Notes: generated from the letters alone by a model not told the origin. DNA of 64,000 nucleotides from Chromobacterium phragmitis (GCF_003325475.1 NZ_CP029495.1:3224001-3288000); one strand, 5' to 3'. Counted from the stretch's first letter, positions 54,811-63,698 are shown. Made by a program: numbers and translations.

Positions 54811-56118
54811 ATGATCGCGGTAATCGGCGCCGGCGTGTCCGGGCTATCCTGTGCTTGGTGGCTGCAGCGGCAGGGAGTGCCGGTGCGGGTGTATGAATCG
54901 GCCGGACGAGTGGGAGGCAAGGTGAGCACGCTGAAAGCGGAGGCGCTGTGCGAAATGGGGCCCAACACCCTGATGCTGGACGATGAGCTGCGGCAGTGGC
55001 TGGCCGAGCTGGGTTTGTCGCCGCTGTGGCCGGAGCAGGGGGCCGGGCTGCGCCACGTGCTGCAGCGCGGCCGCTACCGGCCGCTGCCGGCCGGCCCCTG
55101 GCAATTGATGGCGGGCGGTTTTCTCAGCTGGCCGGCCAAGTGGCAGCTATTGAAGGGTTTGCTGCGGCCGGGCAGCCCAGCCGAGGCCGAGGCCAGCCTG
55201 GCGGCATTCTGCCGCGGCCGCTTTGGCCAGGAGGTGCTGGACAAATTGCTGGAGCCGTTCGCCGGCGGAGTCTTCGCCGGCGATCCAGAGGAGTTGTCGC
55301 TGGCGGAGACCCTGCCCAAGCTGGCGCAGGCGGCCGGCCAGCCGGCGCCTTTGTGGCGGGGGCTGTGGCGGCAGCGCGGCGCGCGCGCGCGGATGTGCAC
55401 GCTGCAGGGCGGCCTGCAGCAATTGCCGCAGCGGCTGGCGCAGGATCTGGACGTGAGGCTGGGCGCTCCGGTGACCGCGCTGCGTCGCGACGGCGCCGGT
55501 TGGCGGCTGCGGGCCGGCAGCGGCTGGGAGTGGGCGGACAAGGTGGTGTTGGCGCTGCCGGCGGGCGAGGCGGCGGAGCTGTTGCATCCGCTGGCGCCGG
55601 AGATGGCCGACGTATGCCGCCGCATCCCGTACGCGCCGCTGGCTGTGGTATCCACGCTGCTGGACGGCGATGCGGTAGAGCGGCCGCTGCCGGGCTACGG
55701 CGCGCTGCATCCTGGCGGGGAGGGAGCGTTGACGCTGGGGCATTTGACGGTCAGCAACATCTATCCGCACGTGTGTCCGGACGGCACGCGGCTGGTGACC
55801 AGCTTCATCGGCGGCCGCCGTCGGCGCGGGGTGCTGAACCAGAGCGACGACGCGCTGCTGGCAGGTCTGAACGAAGAGCTGGAGCGCCTGTTCGGCGCGC
55901 GCGGCAAGCCATTGGCGCAGCACCTGGTTCGCTGGCCGCAGGCGCTGCCGCAGGGCACCGCGCTGCAGCGCCGGCTGCGGCGGGCGGCCGAGCCCTGGAG
56001 CGGCAGGGGGCTATACCTGTGCGCCAACTGGTTGGACGGCGCATCGCTGCCGGACTGCCTTAGAAAGGGGCGCCGGCTGGCCCGCCAGCTGGCCGGGCGG
56101 GAGCCCGGCTTTGCGTGA
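54811..56118 (+). CDS. hemY: Protoporphyrinogen oxidase, HemY/PPOX-like
   Basis: 435 aa FAD-dependent amine-oxidase-fold protein. The dinucleotide motif VIGAGVSGLSCAWWL is at the N-terminus, followed by the Arg-Gly-Gly turn variant GRVGGKVST. EPFAGGVFAGDPEELSLAETLPKL is the well-kept PPOX segment, and the C-terminal GLYLCANWLDGASLPDC closes the FAD site. It oxidises protoporphyrinogen IX to protoporphyrin IX at the membrane. GGGAGCAATC precedes the ATG at 54811. It lies about 4.4 kb from hemB. The symbol is by family, since the coproporphyrinogen oxidase role of some HemY proteins cannot be excluded. Confidence 0.87.
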   Translation: MIAVIGAGVSGLSCAWWLQRQGVPVRVYESAGRVGGKVSTLKAEALCEMGPNTLMLDDELRQWLAELGLSPLWPEQGAGLRHVLQRGRYRPLPAGPWQLMAGGFLSWPAKWQLLKGLLRPGSPAEAEASLAAFCRGRFGQEVLDKLLEPFAGGVFAGDPEELSLAETLPKLAQAAGQPAPLWRGLWRQRGARARMCTLQGGLQQLPQRLAQDLDVRLGAPVTALRRDGAGWRLRAGSGWEWADKVVLALPAGEAAELLHPLAPEMADVCRRIPYAPLAVVSTLLDGDAVERPLPGYGALHPGGEGALTLGHLTVSNIYPHVCPDGTRLVTSFIGGRRRRGVLNQSDDALLAGLNEELERLFGARGKPLAQHLVRWPQALPQGTALQRRLRRAAEPWSGRGLYLCANWLDGASLPDCLRKGRRLARQLAGREPGFA

Positions 56119-56138
56119 GCGGCGTCAGGCGGTAGAAT
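56111..56138 (+). promoter_or_regulatory. Sigma70-type promoter of glyQ
   Basis: TTGCGT (56111-56116), 16 bp and TAGAAT (56133-56138), overlapping the end of hemY; the start site is predicted near 56145, 30 bases before glyQ. Confidence 0.55.
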
Positions 56139-56175
56139 CGACCCTTGTTTCTTAATTTCGCCAACAGCAACCTTT

Positions 56176-57066
56176 ATGCTTACCTTCCAGGAAATCATCC
56201 TCACGCTCCAGCATTACTGGAACCGCCAGGGCTGCGCGCTCTTGCAGCCGTACGACACCGAAGTGGGCGCCGGCACCTCCCATACCGCCACCTTCCTGCG
56301 CGCGCTGGGGCCTGAGCCCTGGAACGCCGCCTATGTGCAGCCGAGCCGCCGCCCCAAGGACGGCCGCTACGGCGAGAACCCGAACCGCCTGTTCCAGCAC
56401 CACCAGTTCCAGGTGGTGCTGAAGCCGTCGCCGTCCAATATCCAGGAGTTGTACCTGGGCTCGCTGCAGGAGCTGGGACTGGACCCGACGGTGCAGGACA
56501 TCCGCTTTGTGGAGGACAACTGGGAAAACCCGACGCTGGGCGCCTGGGGCCTGGGTTGGGAAGTGTGGCTGAACGGCATGGAGGTGACCCAGTTCACCTA
56601 CTTCCAGCAAGTGGGCGGCCTGGACTGCAAGCCGGTGCTGGGCGAGATCACCTACGGTCTGGAGCGCCTGGCGATGTATCTGCAGGGCGTGGAAAACGTT
56701 TACGACCTGATCTGGACCCACTTGCCGGACGGCCAGCCGGTCACCTACGGCAATGTGTTCTATCAGAACGAAGTGGAGCAGTCGAAGTACGCGTTCGAGC
56801 ACAGCAACGTCGAGTTGTTGTTCCGCCAGTTCAACGACTACGAAGCCGAAGCCAAGACGTTGCTGGAGGCCAGCCTGCCGCTGCCGGCCTACGAGATGAT
56901 CCTGAAGGCGGGCCATACCTTCAATCTGCTGGACGCCCGCGGCTCCATTTCGGTGACCGAGCGCGCGGCCTACATCGGACGCATCCGCAATCTGTCGCGC
57001 GGCGTGGCGCAGGCGTATTACGACGCCCGCGAGGCGCTGGGCTTCCCGATGTGTCGCAAGGACTGA
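56176..57066 (+). CDS. glyQ: Glycyl-tRNA synthetase alpha subunit
   Basis: 296 aa. It is the catalytic class-II subunit of the alpha2beta2 enzyme and charges tRNA-Gly. It opens with TFQEIILTLQHYWNRQGCALLQPYD. Motif-2-like RRPKDGRYGENPNRL and the ATP-binding LEVWLNGMEVTQF region (here GWEVWLNGMEVTQFTYFQQ) are as in the family, and it ends MCRKD. The beta subunit gene follows after an inserted small gene. Confidence 0.97.
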   Translation: MLTFQEIILTLQHYWNRQGCALLQPYDTEVGAGTSHTATFLRALGPEPWNAAYVQPSRRPKDGRYGENPNRLFQHHQFQVVLKPSPSNIQELYLGSLQELGLDPTVQDIRFVEDNWENPTLGAWGLGWEVWLNGMEVTQFTYFQQVGGLDCKPVLGEITYGLERLAMYLQGVENVYDLIWTHLPDGQPVTYGNVFYQNEVEQSKYAFEHSNVELLFRQFNDYEAEAKTLLEASLPLPAYEMILKAGHTFNLLDARGSISVTERAAYIGRIRNLSRGVAQAYYDAREALGFPMCRKD

Positions 57067-57127
57067 CCTGTTTGCCTATGCTGTTAGGACCGGCGGCCGG
57101 GGCCGCCAGGCCTGACAGGGGATGGAT

Positions 57128-57556
57128 ATGAGAATCAAAGCCGCGCTCTGGCTGATGTTGGCGCTGCCGGCATGGGTCCAGCCCCAGCCCGCCGCAGACT
57201 GGGTGGTGTATCAGGACGGCGCCCAGCTGCAGTTGGCGATAGACGGCAACGCGTTGTGGCTGGGCAAGGACGGGCTGGTGCATTTCATCAACCAGGAACG
57301 CTTCGCCAAGCAGCGCTACGAGAAATCGTACCGGCTTCATTTTTATATCCGACGCACCACCGGTTACGCCGATTGCAAGCAGTACCAGTACGTGTTTGTC
57401 GGTTCCGAGTATTTCGACAAGAACAACAAGCACCTGTTTTCCACCATGTTCCCGGTGCCGCGCCATGCGTGGAAGTGGCAGCCGGTGAGCCAGGATTCGG
57501 TCGCCCACACCATGATGAAGGTGATTTGCGACGCGGCCGGATCCGCGAACCAATAA
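57128..57556 (+). CDS. Exported hypothetical protein between glyQ and glyS, 142 aa
   Basis: Signal peptide (MRIKAALWLMLALPAWVQPQPA). The mature domain (about 120 aa) contains DWVVYQDGAQLQLAIDGNALWLGKDGLVHFINQERFAK. The pattern of short beta strands recalls the surface-adhesin-E-like small domain, a weak resemblance I do not press. Two Cys (YADCK and VICDAA) may form a disulfide. AGGGG seven bases upstream favours the ATG at 57128 over the one at 57122. The gene separates the two synthetase subunit genes but is co-oriented, with 16 bases to glyS. Confidence 0.75.
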   Translation: MRIKAALWLMLALPAWVQPQPAADWVVYQDGAQLQLAIDGNALWLGKDGLVHFINQERFAKQRYEKSYRLHFYIRRTTGYADCKQYQYVFVGSEYFDKNNKHLFSTMFPVPRHAWKWQPVSQDSVAHTMMKVICDAAGSANQ

Positions 57557-57571
57557 TCGAAACCGAAGAGA

Positions 57572-59632
57572 ATGAACGCCACCCTGTTGATAGAACTCCT
57601 GACCGAGGAGCTGCCGCCCAAGGCCCTGCCGCGTCTGGCCGCGAGTTTTGCCCAGACCATCGCCGAAGAATTGAAGAAGGCGCAATTCGCCGCCGCCGAC
57701 GCCGAGGCGGTGGTGTATGCGTCGCCGCGCCGCCTGGCGGTGCAACTGCCCGGCGTGCTCGCCGTGCAACCCGACCAGCACGTCACCCGCCAGGGTCCGG
57801 CCGTGGCCGCCGGCATGAAGGACGGCCAGCCGACGCCGGCGCTGGCTGGCTTCGCCCGCTCCTGCGGCGTGGAGGTGTCCGCGCTGTCCATCGTCAACAA
57901 CGGCAAGCAGGACGTCTACGCCTATTCCAGCGCCAAGGCCGGCGAAGCGTTGTCTACGGCGCTGGCCGATGTGGTGACGCTGGCGCTGAAGAAGCTGCCG
58001 GTGCCCAAGTTGATGCGCTGGGGCGACTCCGACGTGCAGTTCGTCCGTCCGGTGCACGGCCTGATCATGCTGCACGGCGACAAGGTGATTGACGGCGAGG
58101 TGCTGGGCCTGAAGAGCGGCAACGCCACCCGCGGCCACCGTTTCCTGTCGCAGGGCGAAGTGAGCATCGCCAACGCCGACGCCTACGCCCGCGCCATGCA
58201 TGAGCAGGGCAAGGTGATCGCCAGCTTCGACGCGCGCCGCGAGCTGATCCGCCACAAGCTGGCCGAGGCCGCCGCCAAGCTCGGCGCCACCATCGCCGCG
58301 CCGGACGAGCTGTTCGATGAAGTGGCCGCGCTGGTGGAGTGGCCGGTGGTGCTGGAGGCCGGCTTCGAGGCCGAATTCCTGAATGTGCCGCAAGAGTGCC
58401 TGATCCTGACCATGCAGCAGAATCAGAAGTACTTCCCGCTATTGGACCAGAACGGCAAGTTGATGAACCGTTTCCTGCTGGTGTCCAATATCGCGCCGCA
58501 AGATCCGTCCTTCGTCGTCGGCGGCAACGAGCGCGTCTTGCGCGCCCGCCTGTCCGACGCCAAGTTCTTCTTCGAGCAGGACAAGAAGCATCGTCTGGAC
58601 AGCCGGCTGCCGCGTCTGGCAAATGTGGTGTACCACAACAAGATCGGCAGCCAGCTGGAACGCGTCGAGCGTCTGCAAAGCATCGCCGGCGCCATCGCCC
58701 ATTTGCTGGGCGCCGACGCCGCGCTGGCCGCCCGCGCCGCTTATCTCGCCAAGGCCGATCTGGTGACCGACATGGTCGGCGAGTTCCCGGAGCTGCAGGG
58801 CATCATGGGCATGTATTACGCCCAGCATGACGGCGAGCACGCCGAAGTGGCCGCCGCCATCGAGGGCCATTACCACCCGCGCTTCGCCGGCGACACGTTG
58901 CCGGAAGGCAAGATCGCCACCGCCGCGGCGCTGGCCGACAAGCTGGAAGCCATCGTCGGCATCTGGGGCATCGGCCTGATTCCGACCGGCGACAAGGACC
59001 CGTTCGCGCTGCGCCGCGCCGCGCTGGGCGTGGTGCGCATGGCGCTGGAGGCCGATCTGGACCTGAAGGCGCTGCTGGCTGCGGTGGCTGAGGCCTTCCC
59101 GGCCGGCAAGCTGTCCGCCAATGTCGCCGACGAGGTATTCGGCTTCATGATGGACCGCCTGAAGAACTATCTGGCAGCCGACTACAAGGGCGACGAGATC
59201 GACGCCGTGCTGGCGCTGCAGCCCAGCCGCATTCATGAAGTGCGCGCGGTGCTGGCCGCCGTGGCCGGCTTCAAGGCGTTGCCGGAAGCGGCTGCATTGG
59301 CCGCCGCCAACAAGCGCGTCAACAACATCCTGAAGAAGGCCGAGGGCGAAGTCGGCGTGGTGGACGCCGCGCTGCTGCAGGAAGCCGCCGAGCAGGCGCT
59401 GTACGCCGCGGTGCAGGAACTGGCCCCGGCGGTGGAGGCCAAGTTCGCCGCCCACGATTTCTCAGGCGCCCTGTCGCAGCTGGCCAGCCTGAAGGCGCCG
59501 GTGGACGCGTTCTTCGACGGCGTGATGGTGATGGCCGAAGACGCCAAGGTGCGGGCCAACCGCATCGCGCTGCTGGCCAGCCTGGCCGCGCTGTTCAATC
59601 GCGTGGCCGATATTTCGCTGCTGGCGGAATAA
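57572..59632 (+). CDS. glyS: Glycyl-tRNA synthetase beta subunit
   Basis: 686 aa, the usual size of the tRNA-recognising beta subunit. It opens with ATLLIELLTEELPPKAL. Family segments include SPRRLAVQLPGV, FVRPVHGLIMLHG and CLILTMQQNQKYFPLLDQNG. The HD-like MGEFPELQGIMGMYYAQHDGE region and the anticodon-binding helices follow. The ribosome-binding site (CCGAAGAGA) overlaps the end of the preceding small gene. A long terminator hairpin follows. Confidence 0.97.
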   Translation: MNATLLIELLTEELPPKALPRLAASFAQTIAEELKKAQFAAADAEAVVYASPRRLAVQLPGVLAVQPDQHVTRQGPAVAAGMKDGQPTPALAGFARSCGVEVSALSIVNNGKQDVYAYSSAKAGEALSTALADVVTLALKKLPVPKLMRWGDSDVQFVRPVHGLIMLHGDKVIDGEVLGLKSGNATRGHRFLSQGEVSIANADAYARAMHEQGKVIASFDARRELIRHKLAEAAAKLGATIAAPDELFDEVAALVEWPVVLEAGFEAEFLNVPQECLILTMQQNQKYFPLLDQNGKLMNRFLLVSNIAPQDPSFVVGGNERVLRARLSDAKFFFEQDKKHRLDSRLPRLANVVYHNKIGSQLERVERLQSIAGAIAHLLGADAALAARAAYLAKADLVTDMVGEFPELQGIMGMYYAQHDGEHAEVAAAIEGHYHPRFAGDTLPEGKIATAAALADKLEAIVGIWGIGLIPTGDKDPFALRRAALGVVRMALEADLDLKALLAAVAEAFPAGKLSANVADEVFGFMMDRLKNYLAADYKGDEIDAVLALQPSRIHEVRAVLAAVAGFKALPEAAALAAANKRVNNILKKAEGEVGVVDAALLQEAAEQALYAAVQELAPAVEAKFAAHDFSGALSQLASLKAPVDAFFDGVMVMAEDAKVRANRIALLASLAALFNRVADISLLAE

Positions 59633-59657
59633 GCGGCGGGAAACATCGTACCTGGAT

Positions 59658-59695
59658 GGGAGGCGGCCGCGGCGACGCGGCCGGCCTCCCGTTTT
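59658..59695 (+). terminator. Terminator after glyS
   Basis: A long, nearly perfect stem of about 14 bp (GGGAGGC.GGCCGCG / CGCGGCC.GGCCTCCC) with loop GCGA, then GTTTTGAC. Confidence 0.85.
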
Positions 59696-59725
59696 GACAA
59701 GAAGCCTGCGAGAAAGGATTATCGG

Positions 59726-60265
59726 GTGAAGCTAGTCATTCTCGACCGCGACGGCGTGATCAACGAGGATCGCGACGATTACGTGAAAAACAGCCTGGAG
59801 TGGGTGCCGCTGGAGCACAGCCTGGAGGCGATCGCCAACCTGACCCAGTCCGGCTGGCGCGTGGTGGTGGCCACCAACCAGTCCGGCATCGCCCGCGGCC
59901 TGTTCGACATGCACGCGCTGAACGCGATGCACGAGAAGATGCACCGGCTGGTGGGCCAGGCCGGCGGCCGCATCGACGCGGTGGTGTTCTGTCCGCACGG
60001 GCCGGACCATGGCTGCGAATGCCGCAAGCCGCTGCCGGGCATGGTGCTGGAGATCGCCGAGCGCTTCAACGTCAAGCTGGAGGGGTTGCCGATGATAGGC
60101 GACAGCCTGCGCGACCTGGAGTCCATCGCCGCCGTCGGCGGCCTGCCCATCCTGGTGAAGACCGGCAAAGGCGCCAAGACGCTGGCCAAGGGCGGCCTGC
60201 CGGAAAGCGCGCTGGTGTTCAACGACCTGTACGATGCCGCCGAGCATCTGATCAACCATCATTGA
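59726..60265 (+). CDS. gmhB: D-glycero-beta-D-manno-heptose 1,7-bisphosphate 7-phosphatase
   Basis: 179 aa HAD-superfamily phosphatase of lipopolysaccharide inner-core heptose synthesis. The catalytic DRDGVINED is at residues 7-15. The zinc-binding insert is CPHGPDHGCECRKP with the C-x-H...C-x-C pattern. VVATNQSGIARG, the third HAD motif region and LPMIGDSLRDLES are intact. It starts with a GTG at 59726 after AAAGGATT. plsC follows after 16 bases, which links the unit to envelope-lipid synthesis. Confidence 0.94.
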   Translation: MKLVILDRDGVINEDRDDYVKNSLEWVPLEHSLEAIANLTQSGWRVVVATNQSGIARGLFDMHALNAMHEKMHRLVGQAGGRIDAVVFCPHGPDHGCECRKPLPGMVLEIAERFNVKLEGLPMIGDSLRDLESIAAVGGLPILVKTGKGAKTLAKGGLPESALVFNDLYDAAEHLINHH

Positions 60266-60281
60266 GGTAGAGACTGCAAGC

Positions 60282-61058
60282 ATGATTGGTTTGTGGATAC
60301 GCAATCTATTGTACTGGGTGGTGCTGATCGTCATCACGCCGGTGTTCTTTTTCCTGCTGATGCTGGCCGCGCCGTTGCCGCGCCGCCGCCGCCACGTGCT
60401 GGGCGTCAGCTGGGCGATGACGCTGTTCTGGATGCTGGAGCACGTGATCGGCCTGAAATACAAGGTGGTCGGACGGGAGAACATTCCGGCGGTGCCGTCG
60501 GTGATCGCGTCCAAGCACCAGTCCGGCTGGGAAACCCTGGCGCTGCAGAAGATCTTCCCGTGGCAGGTGTACGTGGCCAAGCGCGAGCTGACCTGGATCC
60601 CCATCTTCGGTTGGGGCCTTGTGTTGATGAATCCCATCATCATCAATCGCTCCGATCGCGCGCGCGCCAACCAGCGCCTGCTGGACCAGGGCCTGGAACG
60701 CAAGCGCCACGGCTTCTGGATCACCGTGTTCCCGGAAGGCACCCGCACCAAGCCTGGCGTGGGCGGCAAGTACAAGCTGGGCGCGGCGCGGATGGCCAAG
60801 CAGTTCGACATGCCGATGGTGCCGGTGGCGCACAACGCCGGCGAGTTCTGGCCGCGCAACGCCTTCCTGAAATATCCGGGCGAGATCACCGTGGTGGTCG
60901 GTCCCGCCATTTACCCCGGCGCGGATACGGGACCCGAAGCGATGACCGCCGAGGCCGAAGCCTGGATCGAGGCACGCCAGCGCGAAATCGGCGGCGTCGG
61001 CCCGTTCGCCCATCCCGATGAAAAACGACAGCGTCTGGCACCGCCTGCCTCTGCCTGA
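60282..61058 (+). CDS. plsC: 1-acyl-sn-glycerol-3-phosphate acyltransferase
   Basis: 258 aa. PlsC acylates lysophosphatidic acid to phosphatidic acid at the inner membrane. N-terminal membrane helix IRNLLYWVVLIVITPVFFFLLML. The acyltransferase box I reads KHQSGWET, with Glu where most PlsC have Asp (H-x4-D). Box III FPEGTRTKPG is normal. The last 41 bases overlap the start of the next gene in another frame. Several acyltransferase paralogues exist in such genomes, so assignment as the main PlsC is probable only. Confidence 0.88.
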   Translation: MIGLWIRNLLYWVVLIVITPVFFFLLMLAAPLPRRRRHVLGVSWAMTLFWMLEHVIGLKYKVVGRENIPAVPSVIASKHQSGWETLALQKIFPWQVYVAKRELTWIPIFGWGLVLMNPIIINRSDRARANQRLLDQGLERKRHGFWITVFPEGTRTKPGVGGKYKLGAARMAKQFDMPMVPVAHNAGEFWPRNAFLKYPGEITVVVGPAIYPGADTGPEAMTAEAEAWIEARQREIGGVGPFAHPDEKRQRLAPPASA

Positions 61059-61728
61059 CGGCGAGGCGCCGGTGTTGCTGACCCGGCGGCCCCGCCAGAG
61101 CATAGGCATCAAGGTGAGCGGCGGGGTGGTGGAACTGATCGCCGCGCCGGGTGTCAGTCAACAGCGCCTGCATCAGGTGCTGCGGCAGCGCTACGACTGG
61201 ATCGTCGGCCATGTGCTGCGCCAGCGCAGCCAGCTGGCGGCGGGCGAGGACCTGAGTCGGCTGTGCGTGCTGGGCGAGCCGCTGGCCTTGCGGCTGATGG
61301 GCGGCGCGCGCAAAACGGCGCGCCGCGAGGGAGGCGAGCTGCTGGTGTCCGGCGTGGCCGCCGGCGATGCCGCCGGCCTGAAGGCCATATTGGCCACATT
61401 CCTGAAACGCGAGGCGGCTGCGCTGTTTCCCGGCCGCCTTTCCTCATTGGCGGCGAATTGTCGCCGCAAACCAAGCGGGTTGCAATTGTCGTCGGCGCGC
61501 ACGCGCTGGGGCAGTTGCAGCGCCGACGGCCGAATCCGCCTCAATTGGAGGCTGATGCAGGCGCCGCTGGCGGTGGTCGATTACGTGATCGCCCACGAAC
61601 TGGCCCACCTCGAACACATGAATCACTCGCCGGCGTTCTGGGCCGAGACCGAGCGTCTTTGCCCGGGCTGGCGAGATGCCCGCCGTTGGTTGCGACAGCA
61701 CGGCGGCGGCCTGTTTGTCTTGGATTGA
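61018..61728 (+). CDS. YgjP/SprT-like metal-dependent hydrolase
   Basis: 236 aa. A C-terminal zinc-metallopeptidase-like motif HELAHLEHMNHSPAFW (His193, Glu194, His197, with a third His after) and the preceding RTRWGSCSADGRIRLNWRL match the YgjP/DUF45 family. Physiological substrate unknown. The start overlaps plsC by 41 bases, and the overlap contains the likely ribosome-binding site, so coupled expression is expected. Confidence 0.9.
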   Translation: MKNDSVWHRLPLPDGEAPVLLTRRPRQSIGIKVSGGVVELIAAPGVSQQRLHQVLRQRYDWIVGHVLRQRSQLAAGEDLSRLCVLGEPLALRLMGGARKTARREGGELLVSGVAAGDAAGLKAILATFLKREAAALFPGRLSSLAANCRRKPSGLQLSSARTRWGSCSADGRIRLNWRLMQAPLAVVDYVIAHELAHLEHMNHSPAFWAETERLCPGWRDARRWLRQHGGGLFVLD

Positions 61729-61747
61729 TCTTTAAAAGGAAAACGCC

Positions 61748-62137
61748 ATGAGAATGCTCCATACCATGCTGCGCGTCGGCAACCTCGAGCGCTCGATCGC
61801 CTTCTACCAGGAAGTGCTGGGCATGAAGCTGCTGCGCCGCAATGATTTCCCGGAGGGCCGCTTCACCCTGGCTTTCGTCGGTTACGGCGACGAAGCGGAC
61901 CACACTGTGCTGGAGCTGACCCACAACTGGGATACCGAGTCCTACGACCTGGGCAACGGCTACGGCCACATCGCCATCGAGGTGGAGGACGCCTATGCCG
62001 CCTGTGACATGGCGCGCGCCCAAGGCGGCAAAGTCACCCGCGAAGCCGGCCCGATGAAGCACGGCATCACCGTGATCGCCTTTATCGAGGACCCGGACGG
62101 CTACAAGATCGAATTCATCCAGAAGGGCAGCCATTAA
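61748..62137 (+). CDS. gloA: Lactoylglutathione lyase (glyoxalase I)
   Basis: 129 aa, standard length. GloA isomerises the methylglyoxal-glutathione hemithioacetal to S-lactoylglutathione. Metal ligands are seen as His5 (MRMLHTML), Glu near 57 (VLELTHNW), His75 (GYGHIAIEV) and Glu122 (YKIEFIQ). AAAAGGAAAA lies upstream. The structured leader RNA of the antiporter gene begins about 15 bases after the stop. Confidence 0.95.
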   Translation: MRMLHTMLRVGNLERSIAFYQEVLGMKLLRRNDFPEGRFTLAFVGYGDEADHTVLELTHNWDTESYDLGNGYGHIAIEVEDAYAACDMARAQGGKVTREAGPMKHGITVIAFIEDPDGYKIEFIQKGSH

Positions 62138-62153
62138 GCGGCTCCGATGAAAG

Positions 62154-62271
62154 GCGGGAGGGGCCGCCCAGGCGGACCGGCACCCGGAGCCGGTTCGCCT
62201 TCCGCAACAACAACCGGGACGTTCTGGCGGCCGACCGGCCGCATTCGGGATACCAGGGCATCTGCCCGCTC
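62154..62271 (+). promoter_or_regulatory. Highly structured leader RNA, probable nhaA-I-type (Li+/Na+) riboswitch
   Basis: The 145-base gap before the antiporter gene folds almost completely. P1: GGCCGCC (62162-62168) with GGCGGCC (62226-62232). P2: an 11-bp stem GGCGGACCGGC / GCCGGTTCGCC (62171-62181, 62189-62199). P3: CCGA/TCGG around 62231-62248. A last hairpin GGGC-ATCT-GCCC (62256-62267) lies just before the Shine-Dalgarno AGGAAGGA (62272-62279). GCGGG at 62154-62158 can instead pair with CCCGC at 62265-62269, a switch next to the ribosome-binding site. CAACAACAAC and GGGATACCAGGGC stretches recall the nhaA-I motif known from proteobacteria (from memory). The metal ligand is inferred from that resemblance. 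Confidence 0.65.
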
Positions 62272-62282
62272 AGGAAGGACTG

Positions 62283-63698
62283 ATGAATAAAAAACTGATC
62301 GCACTGGCGGGAGGGCTGCTGCTCCCCGCGCTCGCTTTTGCCGGCGACCTTGACGGCGCCGCCCTCGGCCTAAGCTGGGGCGTGCCGTTCGCCGGCATCC
62401 TGTTGTCCATCGCGCTGTTCCCGATGCTGGCGCCCGGCATCTGGCACCACCATTTCGGCAAGATCACCGCGGTGTGGACCGCGCTGTTCCTGCTGCCGTT
62501 CGCCGCCGCCTTCGGGTTGGGGCAAACCGGCGAGCTGGTTTTGCACGCGCTGTTCACCGAATACATACCGTTCATCGTGCTGCTGTTCGCGCTGTACACC
62601 GTGTCCGGCGGCATCCTGGTGTGGGGCTCGCTGCACGGCTCGCCCAAGCTGAACACCGGCATCCTGGCGATAGGCACGCTGCTGGCCTCGATCATGGGGA
62701 CCACCGGCGCCGCCATGCTGCTGATCCGTCCGCTGCTGAAGGCCAATGAGGGCCGCAAGCGCAATGTGCACGTGGTGGTGTTCTTCATCTTCCTGGTGGC
62801 CAACGTCGGCGGCGGCCTGACGCCGCTGGGTGATCCGCCGTTGTTCCTGGGCTTTCTCAAGGGCGTGACTTTCGGCTGGACTTTCGAGCACATGCTGGCG
62901 CCGGTGGCGCTGCTGGCCGCGATGCTGCTGGTCATCTTTTACTTCCTGGACCGCCACCTGTACGCCAAGGAGGCGAAGGAGGGCACGCTGAAGCCGGTGG
63001 ACACCAGCCGCGACAAGCCGCTCAAGCTCTACGGCAAGCGCAACTTCTGGCTGCTGGCCGGGGTGGTGGGCGCGGTGTTGATGTCCGGCTTTTGGAAGCC
63101 CGGCATCGAAATCCATCTGCCCGGCGCGCATCTGGAGCTGCAGAACCTGCTGCGCGACCTGACATTGGTGCTGCTGGCCTTCGCCTCGCTGTGGATCACG
63201 CCCAAGCAAGTGCGCGCCGGCAATGAATTCAACTGGCTGCCGATTCTGGAGGTGGGCAAGCTGTTCGCCGGTATTTTCATCACCATCGCGCCGGTGATCG
63301 CCATCTTGCGCGCGGGCGACCACGGCGCGCTGGCCAGCCTGGTGCAGGCGGTGTCCGGTCCCGACGGCAAGCCGCTGGACGGCATGTATTTCTGGATGAC
63401 CGGCATTCTGTCTAGTTTCCTCGACAACGCGCCGACCTATCTAGTGTTCTTCAACCTGGCCTCCGGCGACGCCGCCGAGCTGATGGGGCCGCTGGCCAGC
63501 ACCTTGCTCGCCATCTCCATGGGCGCGGTGTTCATGGGCGCGATGACTTATATCGGCAACGCGCCCAACTTCATGGTCAAGGCCATCGCCGAGCACCGCC
63601 ACGTCAAGATGCCGGGCTTCTTCGGCTACATGATGTGGTCCGGCGCGGTGCTGCTGCCTTGCTTCGTGCTGCTGACGCTGGCGTTTTTTCATTTCTGA
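62283..63698 (+). CDS. Na+/H+ antiporter, NhaD/CitM-type ion-transporter superfamily
   Basis: 471 aa, very hydrophobic, with about 11-12 membrane helices. It opens with a signal-like segment (MNKKLIALAGGLLLPALAFAGDLDG). Family motifs include MGTTGAAMLLIRPLL and GGGLTPLGDPPLFLGFLKGV, the conserved GDPP loop, and SFLDNAPTYLVFFNLA with the inner helical break. In my recollection such proteins are annotated as sodium:proton antiporters. It would expel Na+ (or Li+) in exchange for protons. The leader RNA immediately upstream supports a role in alkali-metal balance. Confidence 0.85.
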   Translation: MNKKLIALAGGLLLPALAFAGDLDGAALGLSWGVPFAGILLSIALFPMLAPGIWHHHFGKITAVWTALFLLPFAAAFGLGQTGELVLHALFTEYIPFIVLLFALYTVSGGILVWGSLHGSPKLNTGILAIGTLLASIMGTTGAAMLLIRPLLKANEGRKRNVHVVVFFIFLVANVGGGLTPLGDPPLFLGFLKGVTFGWTFEHMLAPVALLAAMLLVIFYFLDRHLYAKEAKEGTLKPVDTSRDKPLKLYGKRNFWLLAGVVGAVLMSGFWKPGIEIHLPGAHLELQNLLRDLTLVLLAFASLWITPKQVRAGNEFNWLPILEVGKLFAGIFITIAPVIAILRAGDHGALASLVQAVSGPDGKPLDGMYFWMTGILSSFLDNAPTYLVFFNLASGDAAELMGPLASTLLAISMGAVFMGAMTYIGNAPNFMVKAIAEHRHVKMPGFFGYMMWSGAVLLPCFVLLTLAFFHF

